NCBI GenBank assembly: GCA_965261955.1 | Contig: CBDHEM010000069.1 | Location: forward strand, 682,001-746,000 | From: JABAAI01 sp965261955 | Lineage (GTDB): Bacteria > Spirochaetota > Leptospiria > Leptospirales > Leptonemataceae | Length of the DNA: 64,000 bases | Direction of reading: 5' to 3' | Shown: in pieces, positions 49,488 through 59,550 of the stretch | How the letters are laid out: each line of letters opens with the position of its first letter | How positions within the stretch are numbered: position 1 is the first letter of the stretch | Made by a program: the position numbers and the translations under genes | Notes under the pieces: model-generated | Databases searched by the model: none | The model's input: only the letters and a program-made list of their open reading frames with translations | What the model was told of the DNA's origin: nothing

Positions 49488-50279
49488 TCAATATAGTTTT
49501 GCCTTAAAATCAGGAGTATTGGCAATTTGTGCACCGCCTTTGCCTTTTTGAGTCAGTACAAAAAGCCCTAGAGAACTAGCTTTTTTTTCTACTTCCTGTT
49601 TCATAACCAAGCCAGCAATACAAGCTATAATCTTATGGTTCTTGTACTGTGGGAAATCAATTCTGAAGGCTGGTATTTGTTTGTTGATGAGATTTTCAAG
49701 ATTTCTATTGCTTACTTTACTTTTCACTTCGACTATAGCTACGTATGTTCCATTCATACCTATCGAGTCATATTCACGCCCACTAATGGCTTTGACGCGT
49801 TGGCTTATACTAGTTAGCTTGATTCCCCTCTCTTGCATCAGGGGTTCTAGATTACGATGAAATAAATCTTCGGCTATTTCGCCCTGAGTATTGCCTATTC
49901 CCCCCAACTCTTTAGCCATTTCAGCCAAGGCGACTTCTGTTTTTTGCTGAGCAACTTCTGTCTTTTGCTGGGCAACTTCTGTTTTGCGGTGCTCCTTAGC
50001 TAATTCAGCCAAGGCAGCTTCTGTTTTTTGGTGAGCAATTTCTGTCTTTTGCTGGGCAACTTCTGTTTTGCGGTGCTCCCTAGCTAATTCAGCCAAGGCG
50101 GCTTCTGTTTTTTGCTGGGCAACTTCTGTTTTTTGCTGAGCAACTTCTGTTTTGCGGTGCTCCTTAGCTAATTCAGCCAAGGCAGCTTCTGTTTTTTGCT
50201 GGGCAACTTCTGTTTTACGTTGATCCTTGGCTAATTCGGCTAGGATGGCTTTAATCTCCTTAATTTCAGTGTCGACCAT
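49488..50279 (-). CDS. Coiled-coil protein with PD-(D/E)XK-like domain, copy 2
   Basis: 263 residues; paralogue of the 221-residue protein with the same C-terminal domain (GREYDSIGMNGTYVAIVEVK). The coiled coil is 42 residues longer and more mixed, with extra KTEVAQQ and KTEIAHQ heptads, so the repeat number has changed since duplication while the nuclease-like domain stayed almost constant. Differences in the C-terminal domain are few (I to M, and AP to TP and G to D near the end). Same promoter, operator-like palindrome and AGGAGGT upstream. Role unknown. Confidence 0.78.
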   Translation of the reverse strand: MVDTEIKEIKAILAELAKDQRKTEVAQQKTEAALAELAKEHRKTEVAQQKTEVAQQKTEAALAELAREHRKTEVAQQKTEIAHQKTEAALAELAKEHRKTEVAQQKTEVAQQKTEVALAEMAKELGGIGNTQGEIAEDLFHRNLEPLMQERGIKLTSISQRVKAISGREYDSIGMNGTYVAIVEVKSKVSNRNLENLINKQIPAFRIDFPQYKNHKIIACIAGLVMKQEVEKKASSLGLFVLTQKGKGGAQIANTPDFKAKLY

Positions 50280-50302
50280 TTAGAAATACCTCCTACACAT
50301 TC

Positions 50303-50332
50303 AATATATATACTTTGTTTGACATTGTCAAA
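50303..50332 (-). promoter_or_regulatory. Promoter with palindromic operator, coiled-coil gene copy 2
   Basis: Identical to copy 1: -35 TTGACA at 50326-50331, -10 TATATT at 50303-50308, palindrome TTTGACAATGTCAAA at 50318-50332. Confidence 0.65.
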
Positions 50333-50539
50333 TATTTAAATGAGGAAGGGAAATACAAGCTCTCTTAGCCTATCTTCAGAACATTTCGTAAGCACTAAAT
50401 TCAGCCGCCTTATGGTTGTACGTGTGCACAGATCGTAGTGTATATACATACAACGATCTCATGCTCCATATTGGCAGGTAAATACCATAAACACAAACCC
50501 CATCTGAAAAACGCCGTGCTTACCATCGCAAAAATAAGC

Positions 50540-50916
50540 AAAGCTGGTTTTATCTACCAAATCCCGTTTTTACCCACCGAAGCCTGTTTTTATCCCCAAC
50601 TCTGGCTTCTTCTATCTAAAACCCCGCACTCTCCCAGAATCGCCGATTCCATCGCAAAAACAAGCGAAGCTTGTTTTATCCACACAGCCTGTCTTACCCA
50701 CGAAGCCTGTTTTTATCTAAATCCCGGTCCTCACAAAAAACGCCCCTACACAAAGGGCCTTTCCCCACACTCTCCCAAAATCGCCGCTTCCATCGCAAAA
50801 ACAAGCAAAGCTTGTTTTTATCCACAGCCTGTCTTACCCACAAAGCCCGCTTTATCCACTCTCGCCCGTTTTTATCTGAAACCCGATCCTCACTAAAAAC
50901 GCCGCTTTTATTTCCC
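50540..50916 (+). repeat. B-module region abutting the giant lipoprotein stop codon
   Basis: B modules with TTATCCACA at 50676 and 50818 and the ACAAGC-GAA-GCTTGT hairpin. On the minus strand this is the 3' flank of the FN3/GLUG gene. Confidence 0.8.
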
Positions 50917-53900
50917 CTACCTCTGCCCCTTTATGATATCCCCGCAATCCGGTATGCTTGCATCGCCCTCATTGCTATTGATGTCATTGGTAGCGATGGT
51001 CTCACAGCCAGCTCCGCTATAGAGCACGGCGGGGAACTGAGTCGTTGTACCATAGTTCCAGTTTCCCATGCTTCCGGTCGTCCAGCCCGAAGCGGTGGTG
51101 AGGGCCGCGATTTGAGCGGCTGTTTGAGACACACAAACGGTAGACGAACACGATTTACCAACGCCAATGCCATTGGTGCCAGAGCTATCCGCAAAATAGT
51201 TCTTTCCGGTTACAGAACCACTATACCAATTTCCGATGAGCCCGCCGACATCACCATTAGCCCCCCCCGTCACAGCTCCCGTGGCATAGGAGTTACTTAC
51301 AGAACCTCTAAGATTCCCGATGAGCCCGCCGACATAACCATTAGCCCCCCCCGTCACAGTTCCCGTGGCATAGGAATTGCTTACAGAACCTCCAAAATTC
51401 CCGCTCCCGATGAGCCCGCCGACATAATTCCTACCCGTCACAGCTCCCGTGGCATAGGAGTTGCTTACAGAACCACCACGACTCCAACCGATGAGCCCGC
51501 CGACACTACTACTACTACTACCCGTCACAGCTCCCGTGGCATAGGAGTTACTTACAGAACCACCATCAGCAGAACCAATGAGCCCGCCGACACCCTCATT
51601 ACTACTACCACTCGTCACAGCTCCCGTGGCATAGGAATTGCTTACAGAACCACCACGACTCCAACCGATGAGCCCGCCGACAGTATTACCCGTCCCCGTC
51701 ACAGCTCCCGTGGCATAGGAGTTACTTACAGAACCACCACCACCCCCGATGAGCCCGCCGACGATACTTTGACCTACTACATAGGCATCTGTCATACCTA
51801 TATTCTTGATCTCAGCATAATTGCTGGTATAGGCAAACAAGCCTACGTAGAGCGTACCACGCTTGATGTAGAGCTTAGTGATTTTATGCCCGGCTCCATC
51901 AAAGCTACCGGAGAAGCGAGTCGCATTATTCCCAATGGGCGTAAACCCGGTGCAGGTGGCTGCGGGATTTCCATTGGCTGCTTTTCCATTGCTACCGTTG
52001 TAGGCTACACAACCAGAGGTGCCCTCACTCCAGCTGGGGCTGGCGTCGATGTCATTGCCCAAGCGGTAGTGTTTGTCTAGACCGTTTTTGATTGTTTTGA
52101 GTTGGGCATAGGTGCTGATGACGATGGGAACGCTTGGAGCATCCCCCAGTGCAATGGGCTGTCCTGGGAGCATATCCCCGCAATCGGGTATATTGACATC
52201 GCCCTCGTTGCTGGTGATGTTATTGGTGCCAGAGATGGTTTCACAGCTAGTACCGCTATAGAGCACAGCGGGGAACTGAGTCGTTGTACCAAAGTTCCAG
52301 TTTCCAGTGGTTCCGCTAGTGCTAACCGTCCAGCCCGAAGAGGAGGAGAGGGCCGCGATTTCGACGGCTGTTTTGCGCGTACAAGTGCCCGAACAAGTAC
52401 CAGAGCCAAGGCCATTGGTGCCGCCAGAGGCATCCACAAAATAGTTCTTTCCGCCTACTGAACCACTACCAGAACTCCCGACGAGCCCGCCAACACGATT
52501 CCCCGTCCCCGTCACAGCTCCCGTGGCATAGGAGTTACTTACAGAACCAGAAAACCCCCCGATGAGCCCGCCAACACGATTATCCGCCCCCCCCGTCACA
52601 GCTCCCGTGGCATACGAGTTTCTTACTGAACCTCTAGCATAACCGATGAGCCCACCGACATAGATATAGCGACCACTACCCCTCACCGTCACATCTCCCG
52701 TGGCATAGGAGTTGCTTACTTGCCCCCCCCCAACCTTCCCGATAAGCCCGCCGACTTCACCTCCCGTCCCCGTCACAGCTCCCGTGGCATAGGAGTTGCT
52801 TACAGAACCTCCAGAATGACCGATGAGCCCACCGACATAAGAGCTATCCGCGGCTATATAGGCATCTGTCACACCTATATTCTTAATCTCAGCACTAGTG
52901 TGGGTAAGGCCAAACAAGCCTACGTAGCTCGTAGATGGACGCTTGATATAGAGCTTAGTGATTTTATACCCGGCTCCATCGAAGCTACCCGTAAAGTAAC
53001 CCCTAGATCCCCCTATGGGCGTAAAGCCCCGACAATTAGCTGTAGCCTCGTTACTGCCGTTGTAGGCCACGCAGGTCGCACTAGAGTCATTTTCACTCCA
53101 GCTCGCACTGGCGTCGATGTCATTGCCCAAGCGGTAGTGTTTGTCTAGACCATTTTTGACGGTTTTGAGATGGGCATAGGTGCTGATGATGATGGGAACG
53201 CTTGGAGCATCCCCTAGTGCAATGGGCTGCCCCGGGAGCAAATCCCCACAGTCGGGTATATTGACATCGCCCTCGTTGCTGGTGATGTCATTGGTGCCAG
53301 AGATGGTTTCACAGCTAGTACCGCTATAGAGCACGGCGGGGAACTGAGTCGCTGTACCAAAGTTCCAGTTTGCCGGGCTTCCGCTAGTGCTAACCGTCCA
53401 GCCCGAAGAGGAGGCGAGACCCGCGATTTGGGCGGCTGTTTGAGACACACAAACGGTAGATGAACACGCCGTACCACCGCCAATGCCATTGGTGCCAGAG
53501 GCATCCACAAAGTAGTTCTTGCCGCTTACAGAACCAGAAAACTCCCCGATGAGTCCGCCGACATTACCATTAGTCCCCCCCGTCACAGCTCCCGTGGCAT
53601 AGGAGTTGCTTACAGAACCTTCACTATACCCGACCAGCCCGCCGGCACTATTCCCACTACCCGTCCCCGTCACAGCTCCCATGGCATAGGAGTTGCTTAC
53701 AAAACCTTCAGAATTCCCGATAAGCCCGCCGACTTCACCTCCCGTCCCCGTCACAGCTCCCATGGCATAGGAGTTGCTTACAAAAGAAGAATAATCCAGC
53801 TGCCCGATGAGCCCGCCGACATCACCATTACCCCACCCCGTCACAGCTCCCGTGGCATAGGAGTTGCTTACAGTACCTTGAGAATTCCCGATAAGCCCGC

Positions 53901-56900
53901 CGACTTCACCTCCCGTCCCCGTCACAGCTCCCGTGGCATAGGAGTTGCTTACAGAACCATGAGAACGACCGATGAGCCCGCCGACATTAAAATTACCCGT
54001 CACAGTTCCCATGGCATAAGAGTTGCTTACAGAAGAAAAAGAAGAATTAGAACAAGAACCGATGAGCCCGCCGACATAATGCCTACCCACTATATAGACA
54101 TCTGTCACACCTATATTCTTAATCTCAGCATTACTGACGTAGCCAAACAAGCCTACGTAGCTCGTAGATGGACGCTTGATATAGAGGTTGGTGATTTTAT
54201 AGCCGGCCCCTTCTAAGCTACCAGTGAAATTATTCCTAGAAGAACTCGCCCCTATGGGCGTAAAGCCAGTACAGGTGGCATCGTCTCCATTGCTACCGGT
54301 ATAGGCGACGCAATTAGAGGCACCCTCGCTACGGCTGGGGCTGGCATTGATGTCATTGCCCAAGCGGTAGTGTTTATCTAGACCATTCTTGACGTCTTTT
54401 AGTTCAGTGTAGCTCGTGATGATGATGGGGAAGCCCTGACTTGCACCCGGTACCCCGCATGTATCCGTACTCGAACTCGAAACAGAAAGCATGCCGCTAT
54501 TACACGTTGCGGTGACTGATCCCTGGTGAGACCCATCCGCATCTGTTAGCGTCACGCTTTGCCCGTGTGGCACGGCGGCCGTTGTCCTAGCCGAGCACGT
54601 ATTTGTTCCCACCGTCCAGCTCACTGTGGTGACCGAGGGGCAATTGAGGGTCACCACTACCTCAGATTCAACGGCGGACTCAGCGTAGATGTTGCTTGGC
54701 CCATAAACCCTGAGGCTATAGAAGTAGCTAACGCTCTCTGTTTTGGCTGAGGGAACCTGCCAACGTGTACCTGTACCTGTACCTGTACCATTATAGACCT
54801 CTGTATAGACCCCGGCGCCTGATCCAGACCCCTTCTTCTCTCTTAAAACATATCGCATAGCTCCCGTCACAGACGTCCAGCTAATCGCATAGCTACCATC
54901 GAGTGAAGGGCTTTCATCGCTTGTCAGAACGGGCGGGGTTAAGTCACGCGTTGTCACAGACAATGATGACGAAGAACTAAGAAACGTTGCCATCGAACAG
55001 GCCGCATCAGCACAGGCCGCTAGTTGGTACTCATGAACACTAGCGGCTGCTTTGGCGGGGATGCGCGATGTTGTTGCGCCTGGCGGGAGGGGGATCACCA
55101 CGCCGTCTTCCGTAAGCTTGTAGGCAACGGCTCCCGTCACTGAACCCCACGCAAGGGTGTAAGAACCATCGTGAGGATTACCTGAGCCATCCACCAGGCC
55201 TACGCCGATATAGGCGGTGAATTGCCCCGATTGACCCGACGCAACGGCGAGAGTGGGAGCGCCCAATGACTGAAAGTTCACAACAAGATAATTAGCGGCA
55301 GGAGGACGAGGCACACAACCCACGTCGCTACAGGCCCTCACGCGATAGTTATAATTGCCCTTGGGCGCCGTAGCCCCGAGGTTCACGCCAAAGTGAACGC
55401 GATCATTTCTCTCAGGCGCGCCTGTTGCGTCTATATCTCGCCAAGTTGTTACAGCGCCACCAGGAACAGGAACCCTTTCTTCTAGATGATAGCTATGCGT
55501 ACTGTCATAGCCAGCCAAGACTGAGTCCCAACTGACAGAATAAGTGCCGTCATAGGAGGGGCTCTCATCGCTTGCGAGCATTGTCACGAACGGAAGGGTG
55601 ACCGTTACCCATATTTGGGTAGAGGCGACTCCACAACCGCCCTCTGCGTTACAGGCGCTCACTTCATACGAATAATCGCGGTGTCCTGGCCGCGAAGAAA
55701 AAGAGTAGAGAGGAGAGCTAGGGGTGGTAGAGCTAGAGGTATTATAGCTTATAATTACGTCAGGATAGGGCGTACCGTCTTTTTTTTGTCCACGCGCAGT
55801 GGCCCTTATTTTATAGCTATGGGCATGGGGCATTGCGTTCCAACGCACATCATAGCTCCCATCTATATCTGCCGTTATAGGCGCACTTGCACCCGTATCC
55901 GTAATCTTCACTCCCGTTGGGGCGAGATAATTCACTCGCACCGGGAGGTTATTCTGGTTATTCGCACTTGTCGTCCAGTCTGAGCTTTCAGGATCGCTTG
56001 CACTGCAACCAGAAACAACAGCACAGGCACGCACACGATAGGCGTAGCCCTTTTCTCCAGCTTGGTTTGAAAACACATGACTAACGGACATGTCGGTCGT
56101 CAACATAACATGGTTCCAAGTAGGGTTGTTCCAAGTAGTTCCGCCGTCTTGACTTTCTTCTAGAAGGTAGCCGCCCGCAGCGCCGGCCACGACGTCCCAG
56201 CTAATCGTATAGTTGCCATCATCAGAAGAAGGCACACTCGCCTGCAGATTTATAGGGGCGGGAAGTTTTACTTCCACGGACACGGAGCTAGAGGCAAGGC
56301 CACAATTGCTGCCGGCACAGGCCTTGACTGTGTAGGAGTAGATCTTCCCATATGCTTTGCCTGTGTAGCTTTTCCTTATTTGGCTCACTTTCACCGGAGT
56401 TTGGGCAACATTGTCTATGCTTTCTGTGATTTCATACTCAATTGCACCAGTAACGGCACTCCATGAAATCGTATAGGATGCATCCTCTGAAACAATGGTA
56501 GTAGCCCCACCAGCCCCACTCCCCGGATCATCTTTCGCCACCACATTTGTGACTACGGGTAGGGGCACAATCCCAACGGACTCAGAAGCGGAATAGTCTC
56601 CACAAGCCCTAGCTGTCTGAGAGCTACTGACATCTTTACAGGCTCGCACACGATAGCTAAAAGTAAGACCGGGCGACTGGTCGCGTAGCTGGAAGCGATT
56701 GTCCCCCCTGATCTCTCTCGGAGTCGCCACTTCCCAATCTGAATCCGAAGGAGAGTTGACGGAAACCTCTTGCCAATCGTAGCTATCGGCATGGGATACA
56801 CCTTGCCACTCCACTGTATAATCACCTGAGAAAGTCGCTGTTATCGGGCTGTTGATAGAGGGTGTAGAAAGCTTTACTTCCACGGATACAGGGTCAGAAA

Positions 56901-58389
56901 CAGCACCACAATTGTTGCCAGCACAGGCCTTGACCGTGTAGGAGTAGGTCTTCCCATATGCCTTACCCGTGTAGCTTTCTTGGCGTGGCGGGGTGGCCGA
57001 CGCTACAAGCGTGGACGGGGTTTGGGCAACACCATCTATGCTTTCTGTGATTTCATACTGACTTGCATCAGTAACGGCACCCCATGAAATCGTATAGGAT
57101 GCATCCCCTGAAACAACGTTAGTTCCACTCCCCTGAGGATCGTCTTTCGCCACCACATTTGTGACTACGGGTAGGGAGGGAACAGTGACCTCTACCACTG
57201 CACTCCAAGCACTACAAGTGACATCTGGCACCACACTTCCCGCAAGGCAGGAGCGTATCCTATAGCTGTACGTGCCTACATTCTTTGCATACGAAGCAGG
57301 AGAAGAAGTACGAGAAGAAGGACCCCATGTGCTTCCCACAGCCGTACTTTCTTCTATCTCGTAACGATCTACAGAAGAAGCAGAAGATGTTCCAGAAGAA
57401 GATGCACCAGCCGACCAACTTAGGCTATAGTTTCCACTATACGGAGGAGTTGCACTGTTTGTACCAAAGCTAGCGGGAGGCGGCAGTCTCAGAAGAAGCT
57501 CGCTCGCTGAAGACCAAGGACCACAGACATCTACCCCGCCATCCCTGCCACAGGATTTCACCCGAAAGGAGTAATTCTTTCCATAATCTCTCGTTAAATC
57601 ACCAGTGAATGCATCGGCTGAAGGAATATTACCCAGCAGCTGCCATCCACTAACTCCCTCCCTCTCTTGGATGATGTAGTGTGTTGTGTCACTGACACCA
57701 TCCCAATGGATTTGAAAGGGGTTGTTCGTGATAATAGGATTTCCACTGGCATCAACAGATGGAGGCGCACCCACCACCACCGCCCGTGGGGCTATGTTAT
57801 TGGGAGGATTGAGACCTATTATCAATTCTCTTTCTATCCAGCGACCACAGCCAAACTGATTGCAGGTGCGTACTCGCATATAGCATACTTGTCCGGGGCT
57901 CTTTACACCCAACATATAACTATTCACTGTGACACTCCCGCCACTTCCTTGCCCCCACTTCACATCCGAGAGTTTCACTCTCCCTGCTTGACAACTCTCA
58001 GTCGTTTCATACTTTTCAGCCCCTTCTATAGCCTCCCAACTCACACGGATCCCTCCATTTGCACTACCAAGGTCTTCCATATCGATGTTTCCCGGCGGCA
58101 AGGGAAGGCAGTCATTCTTTGGATCAGCCGTGGTATCTCCATTACAAGGGGCAACTTTTGTACTACAAGCCGCAGAAAAGAGCCATAAAGACAAGGGTAT
58201 GACCCAAATAGCCGAAAAAGATGACGAGAGGCGTGAGAGGCGTTGGCTCTTCTTGGGAACTATTTCCCGGACTGCTTTCTTGATCGCAGGAGTCACCACG
58301 GGAAGACCCTGTCGGGTGTTGCACTTCCCACCAAACACTTGATTATAAATCACTGATGTATATTTCTCTGTACCGGCTAATATGTTCAT
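50917..58389 (-). CDS. Giant surface lipoprotein with FN3-like and GLUG repeats
   Basis: About 2490 residues. ATG at 58389 is chosen because TTGGAGG lies just before it; a TTG 12 bases upstream is part of that site. A long N-terminal region precedes a hydrophobic stretch and lipobox FSAAC (Cys75). About eleven FN3-like modules follow to roughly residue 1200, each with a YTISWxxVTGAxxYEITE-type strand and many with a Cys pair. A Cys-rich spacer leads to three cassettes (from about 1316, 1730 and 2087), each opening ISTYAxLKxxKNGLDKHYRL and carrying many GLUG repeats (GGLIGxxxGSVSNSYATGAV) and a closing CETI...C segment. Probably a cell-surface adhesin. Base composition is richer in G+C than the neighbours. 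Broken C-terminal copies lie downstream. Confidence 0.88.
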   Translation of the reverse strand: MNILAGTEKYTSVIYNQVFGGKCNTRQGLPVVTPAIKKAVREIVPKKSQRLSRLSSSFSAIWVIPLSLWLFSAACSTKVAPCNGDTTADPKNDCLPLPPGNIDMEDLGSANGGIRVSWEAIEGAEKYETTESCQAGRVKLSDVKWGQGSGGSVTVNSYMLGVKSPGQVCYMRVRTCNQFGCGRWIERELIIGLNPPNNIAPRAVVVGAPPSVDASGNPIITNNPFQIHWDGVSDTTHYIIQEREGVSGWQLLGNIPSADAFTGDLTRDYGKNYSFRVKSCGRDGGVDVCGPWSSASELLLRLPPPASFGTNSATPPYSGNYSLSWSAGASSSGTSSASSVDRYEIEESTAVGSTWGPSSRTSSPASYAKNVGTYSYRIRSCLAGSVVPDVTCSAWSAVVEVTVPSLPVVTNVVAKDDPQGSGTNVVSGDASYTISWGAVTDASQYEITESIDGVAQTPSTLVASATPPRQESYTGKAYGKTYSYTVKACAGNNCGAVSDPVSVEVKLSTPSINSPITATFSGDYTVEWQGVSHADSYDWQEVSVNSPSDSDWEVATPREIRGDNRFQLRDQSPGLTFSYRVRACKDVSSSQTARACGDYSASESVGIVPLPVVTNVVAKDDPGSGAGGATTIVSEDASYTISWSAVTGAIEYEITESIDNVAQTPVKVSQIRKSYTGKAYGKIYSYTVKACAGSNCGLASSSVSVEVKLPAPINLQASVPSSDDGNYTISWDVVAGAAGGYLLEESQDGGTTWNNPTWNHVMLTTDMSVSHVFSNQAGEKGYAYRVRACAVVSGCSASDPESSDWTTSANNQNNLPVRVNYLAPTGVKITDTGASAPITADIDGSYDVRWNAMPHAHSYKIRATARGQKKDGTPYPDVIISYNTSSSTTPSSPLYSFSSRPGHRDYSYEVSACNAEGGCGVASTQIWVTVTLPFVTMLASDESPSYDGTYSVSWDSVLAGYDSTHSYHLEERVPVPGGAVTTWRDIDATGAPERNDRVHFGVNLGATAPKGNYNYRVRACSDVGCVPRPPAANYLVVNFQSLGAPTLAVASGQSGQFTAYIGVGLVDGSGNPHDGSYTLAWGSVTGAVAYKLTEDGVVIPLPPGATTSRIPAKAAASVHEYQLAACADAACSMATFLSSSSSLSVTTRDLTPPVLTSDESPSLDGSYAISWTSVTGAMRYVLREKKGSGSGAGVYTEVYNGTGTGTGTRWQVPSAKTESVSYFYSLRVYGPSNIYAESAVESEVVVTLNCPSVTTVSWTVGTNTCSARTTAAVPHGQSVTLTDADGSHQGSVTATCNSGMLSVSSSSTDTCGVPGASQGFPIIITSYTELKDVKNGLDKHYRLGNDINASPSRSEGASNCVAYTGSNGDDATCTGFTPIGASSSRNNFTGSLEGAGYKITNLYIKRPSTSYVGLFGYVSNAEIKNIGVTDVYIVGRHYVGGLIGSCSNSSFSSVSNSYAMGTVTGNFNVGGLIGRSHGSVSNSYATGAVTGTGGEVGGLIGNSQGTVSNSYATGAVTGWGNGDVGGLIGQLDYSSFVSNSYAMGAVTGTGGEVGGLIGNSEGFVSNSYAMGAVTGTGSGNSAGGLVGYSEGSVSNSYATGAVTGGTNGNVGGLIGEFSGSVSGKNYFVDASGTNGIGGGTACSSTVCVSQTAAQIAGLASSSGWTVSTSGSPANWNFGTATQFPAVLYSGTSCETISGTNDITSNEGDVNIPDCGDLLPGQPIALGDAPSVPIIISTYAHLKTVKNGLDKHYRLGNDIDASASWSENDSSATCVAYNGSNEATANCRGFTPIGGSRGYFTGSFDGAGYKITKLYIKRPSTSYVGLFGLTHTSAEIKNIGVTDAYIAADSSYVGGLIGHSGGSVSNSYATGAVTGTGGEVGGLIGKVGGGQVSNSYATGDVTVRGSGRYIYVGGLIGYARGSVRNSYATGAVTGGADNRVGGLIGGFSGSVSNSYATGAVTGTGNRVGGLVGSSGSGSVGGKNYFVDASGGTNGLGSGTCSGTCTRKTAVEIAALSSSSGWTVSTSGTTGNWNFGTTTQFPAVLYSGTSCETISGTNNITSNEGDVNIPDCGDMLPGQPIALGDAPSVPIVISTYAQLKTIKNGLDKHYRLGNDIDASPSWSEGTSGCVAYNGSNGKAANGNPAATCTGFTPIGNNATRFSGSFDGAGHKITKLYIKRGTLYVGLFAYTSNYAEIKNIGMTDAYVVGQSIVGGLIGGGGGSVSNSYATGAVTGTGNTVGGLIGWSRGGSVSNSYATGAVTSGSSNEGVGGLIGSADGGSVSNSYATGAVTGSSSSSVGGLIGWSRGGSVSNSYATGAVTGRNYVGGLIGSGNFGGSVSNSYATGTVTGGANGYVGGLIGNLRGSVSNSYATGAVTGGANGDVGGLIGNWYSGSVTGKNYFADSSGTNGIGVGKSCSSTVCVSQTAAQIAALTTASGWTTGSMGNWNYGTTTQFPAVLYSGAGCETIATNDINSNEGDASIPDCGDIIKGQR

Positions 58390-58401
58390 AAAATCCTCCA
58401 A

Positions 58402-58559
58402 GGTAGATCTATGCTATATCTATGTTTTTCGCCACACACCCTGTTCACAGCTTGCTCCTCACATGACAGAGCTTTGGGATATTTTGGCGAATAACCATCA
58501 ATGGCTGTATTGTATTCTAGCTGCTCTCAGGGTCAAACTAATTTTAGATAAAAATTGCT
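58402..58559. other. Upstream region of the giant lipoprotein gene
   Basis: About 160 bases that should hold the promoter on the minus strand; no convincing -35/-10 pair was found. Confidence 0.3.
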
Positions 58560-59455
58560 AGATTTTTGTGGGAAGAATGCATCGTGGTGGGGTTACCTAA
58601 AGGGAGTTTTGGTTGGGAAGGGTTTCCTATGAAAGAAAGCTTTGCTGAGGCAAAGCTAGCGATTTTAAGGGCGCGAAAAAGACGAGGCTGGGAGGCTTGC
58701 TGGGGAAGAATGCGTCGTGGTGGGAAGAATGCATCGTGGTGAGAAGAATGCATCGTGGTGGGGTTACCTAAAGGGGGATTTGGTTGGGAAGTTTTCATAT
58801 GAAAGAAAGCTTTGCTGTGGTAAGAAGGCGTTTTTTATGGAAGGCTTTGCTGGAGCAAAGCCCCCGATTTTAAGGGCGCGAAAAAGGCAAGGCTGGGAGG
58901 CTTGCTGGGGAAGAATGCGTCGTGGTGGGGTCACCTAAAGGAAGCTTTGTGAAGAAAGCTTTGCTGAGGCAAAGCCCCGATTTTAAGGGCGCGAAAAAAG
59001 CAAGGCTGCCACGTGGAAAACAAGCGAAGCTGGGAGGTTATCTTGGGAAGATTTGCGTCGTGGTGAGGTTACCTAAAGGAAGCTTTGTGAAGAAAGCTTT
59101 GCTGAGGCAAAGCTAGCGATTTTAAGGGCGCGAAAAAAGCAAGGCTGCCACGTGGAAAACAAGCAAGCCCTCCATATGGAAAACAAGCGAAGCTGGGGAG
59201 GTTCTCTTGGGAAGATTTGCGTCGTGGTGGGGTTACCTAAAGGAAGCTTTGTGAAGAAAGCTTTGCTGAGGCAAAGCTAGCGATTTTAAGGGCGCGAAAA
59301 AGGCAAGGCTGGGAGGCTTGCTGGGGAAGAAGATGTTTTTTATGGAGAGCTTTGCTGAGGCAAAGCTAGCGATTTTGAGGGCGCGAAAAAAGCAAGGCTC
59401 CACGTGGGAAACAAGCAAAGCGTGGAGGCTCTCTTGGGAAGATTTGATAGGGCAA
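58560..59455 (+). repeat. A-module array, irregular (about six units)
   Basis: Recurrent GCTTTGCTGAGGCAAAGCTA, GCGATTTTAAGGGCGCGAAA and GGCAAGGCTGGGAGGCTTGC, with inserted GAAGAATGCATCGTGGTG repeats near 58575 and 58710-58760. Units vary more than in the 45-kb array. Confidence 0.88.
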
Positions 59456-59550
59456 AGCCCGCTCCTTACCAAAATCACCGCTTCAATCGCAAAAACAAGC
59501 AAAGCTTGTTTTATCCACGAGGCCTGTTTTTATCCACAACTCTGGCTTAT
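59456..59550 (+). repeat. Short B-module copy
   Basis: ACAAGCAAAGCTTGTTTTAT followed by CCACGAGGCCTG and TTATCCACA at 59530. It follows the A array, again in A-then-B order. Confidence 0.75.

Larger units (their letters stand above)
48692..50547. repeat. Duplicated segment, copy 2
   Basis: Second copy of 46385-48114 with few base differences and a 126-base longer coiled-coil coding region. Confidence 0.9.

Noticed and set aside
50671..57473. Plus-strand ORFs of up to 469 codons inside the giant lipoprotein gene
   Set aside because: They are antisense shadows of the GLUG and FN3 repeats, which give repetitive open frames (for example repeated RHSSRGIG).
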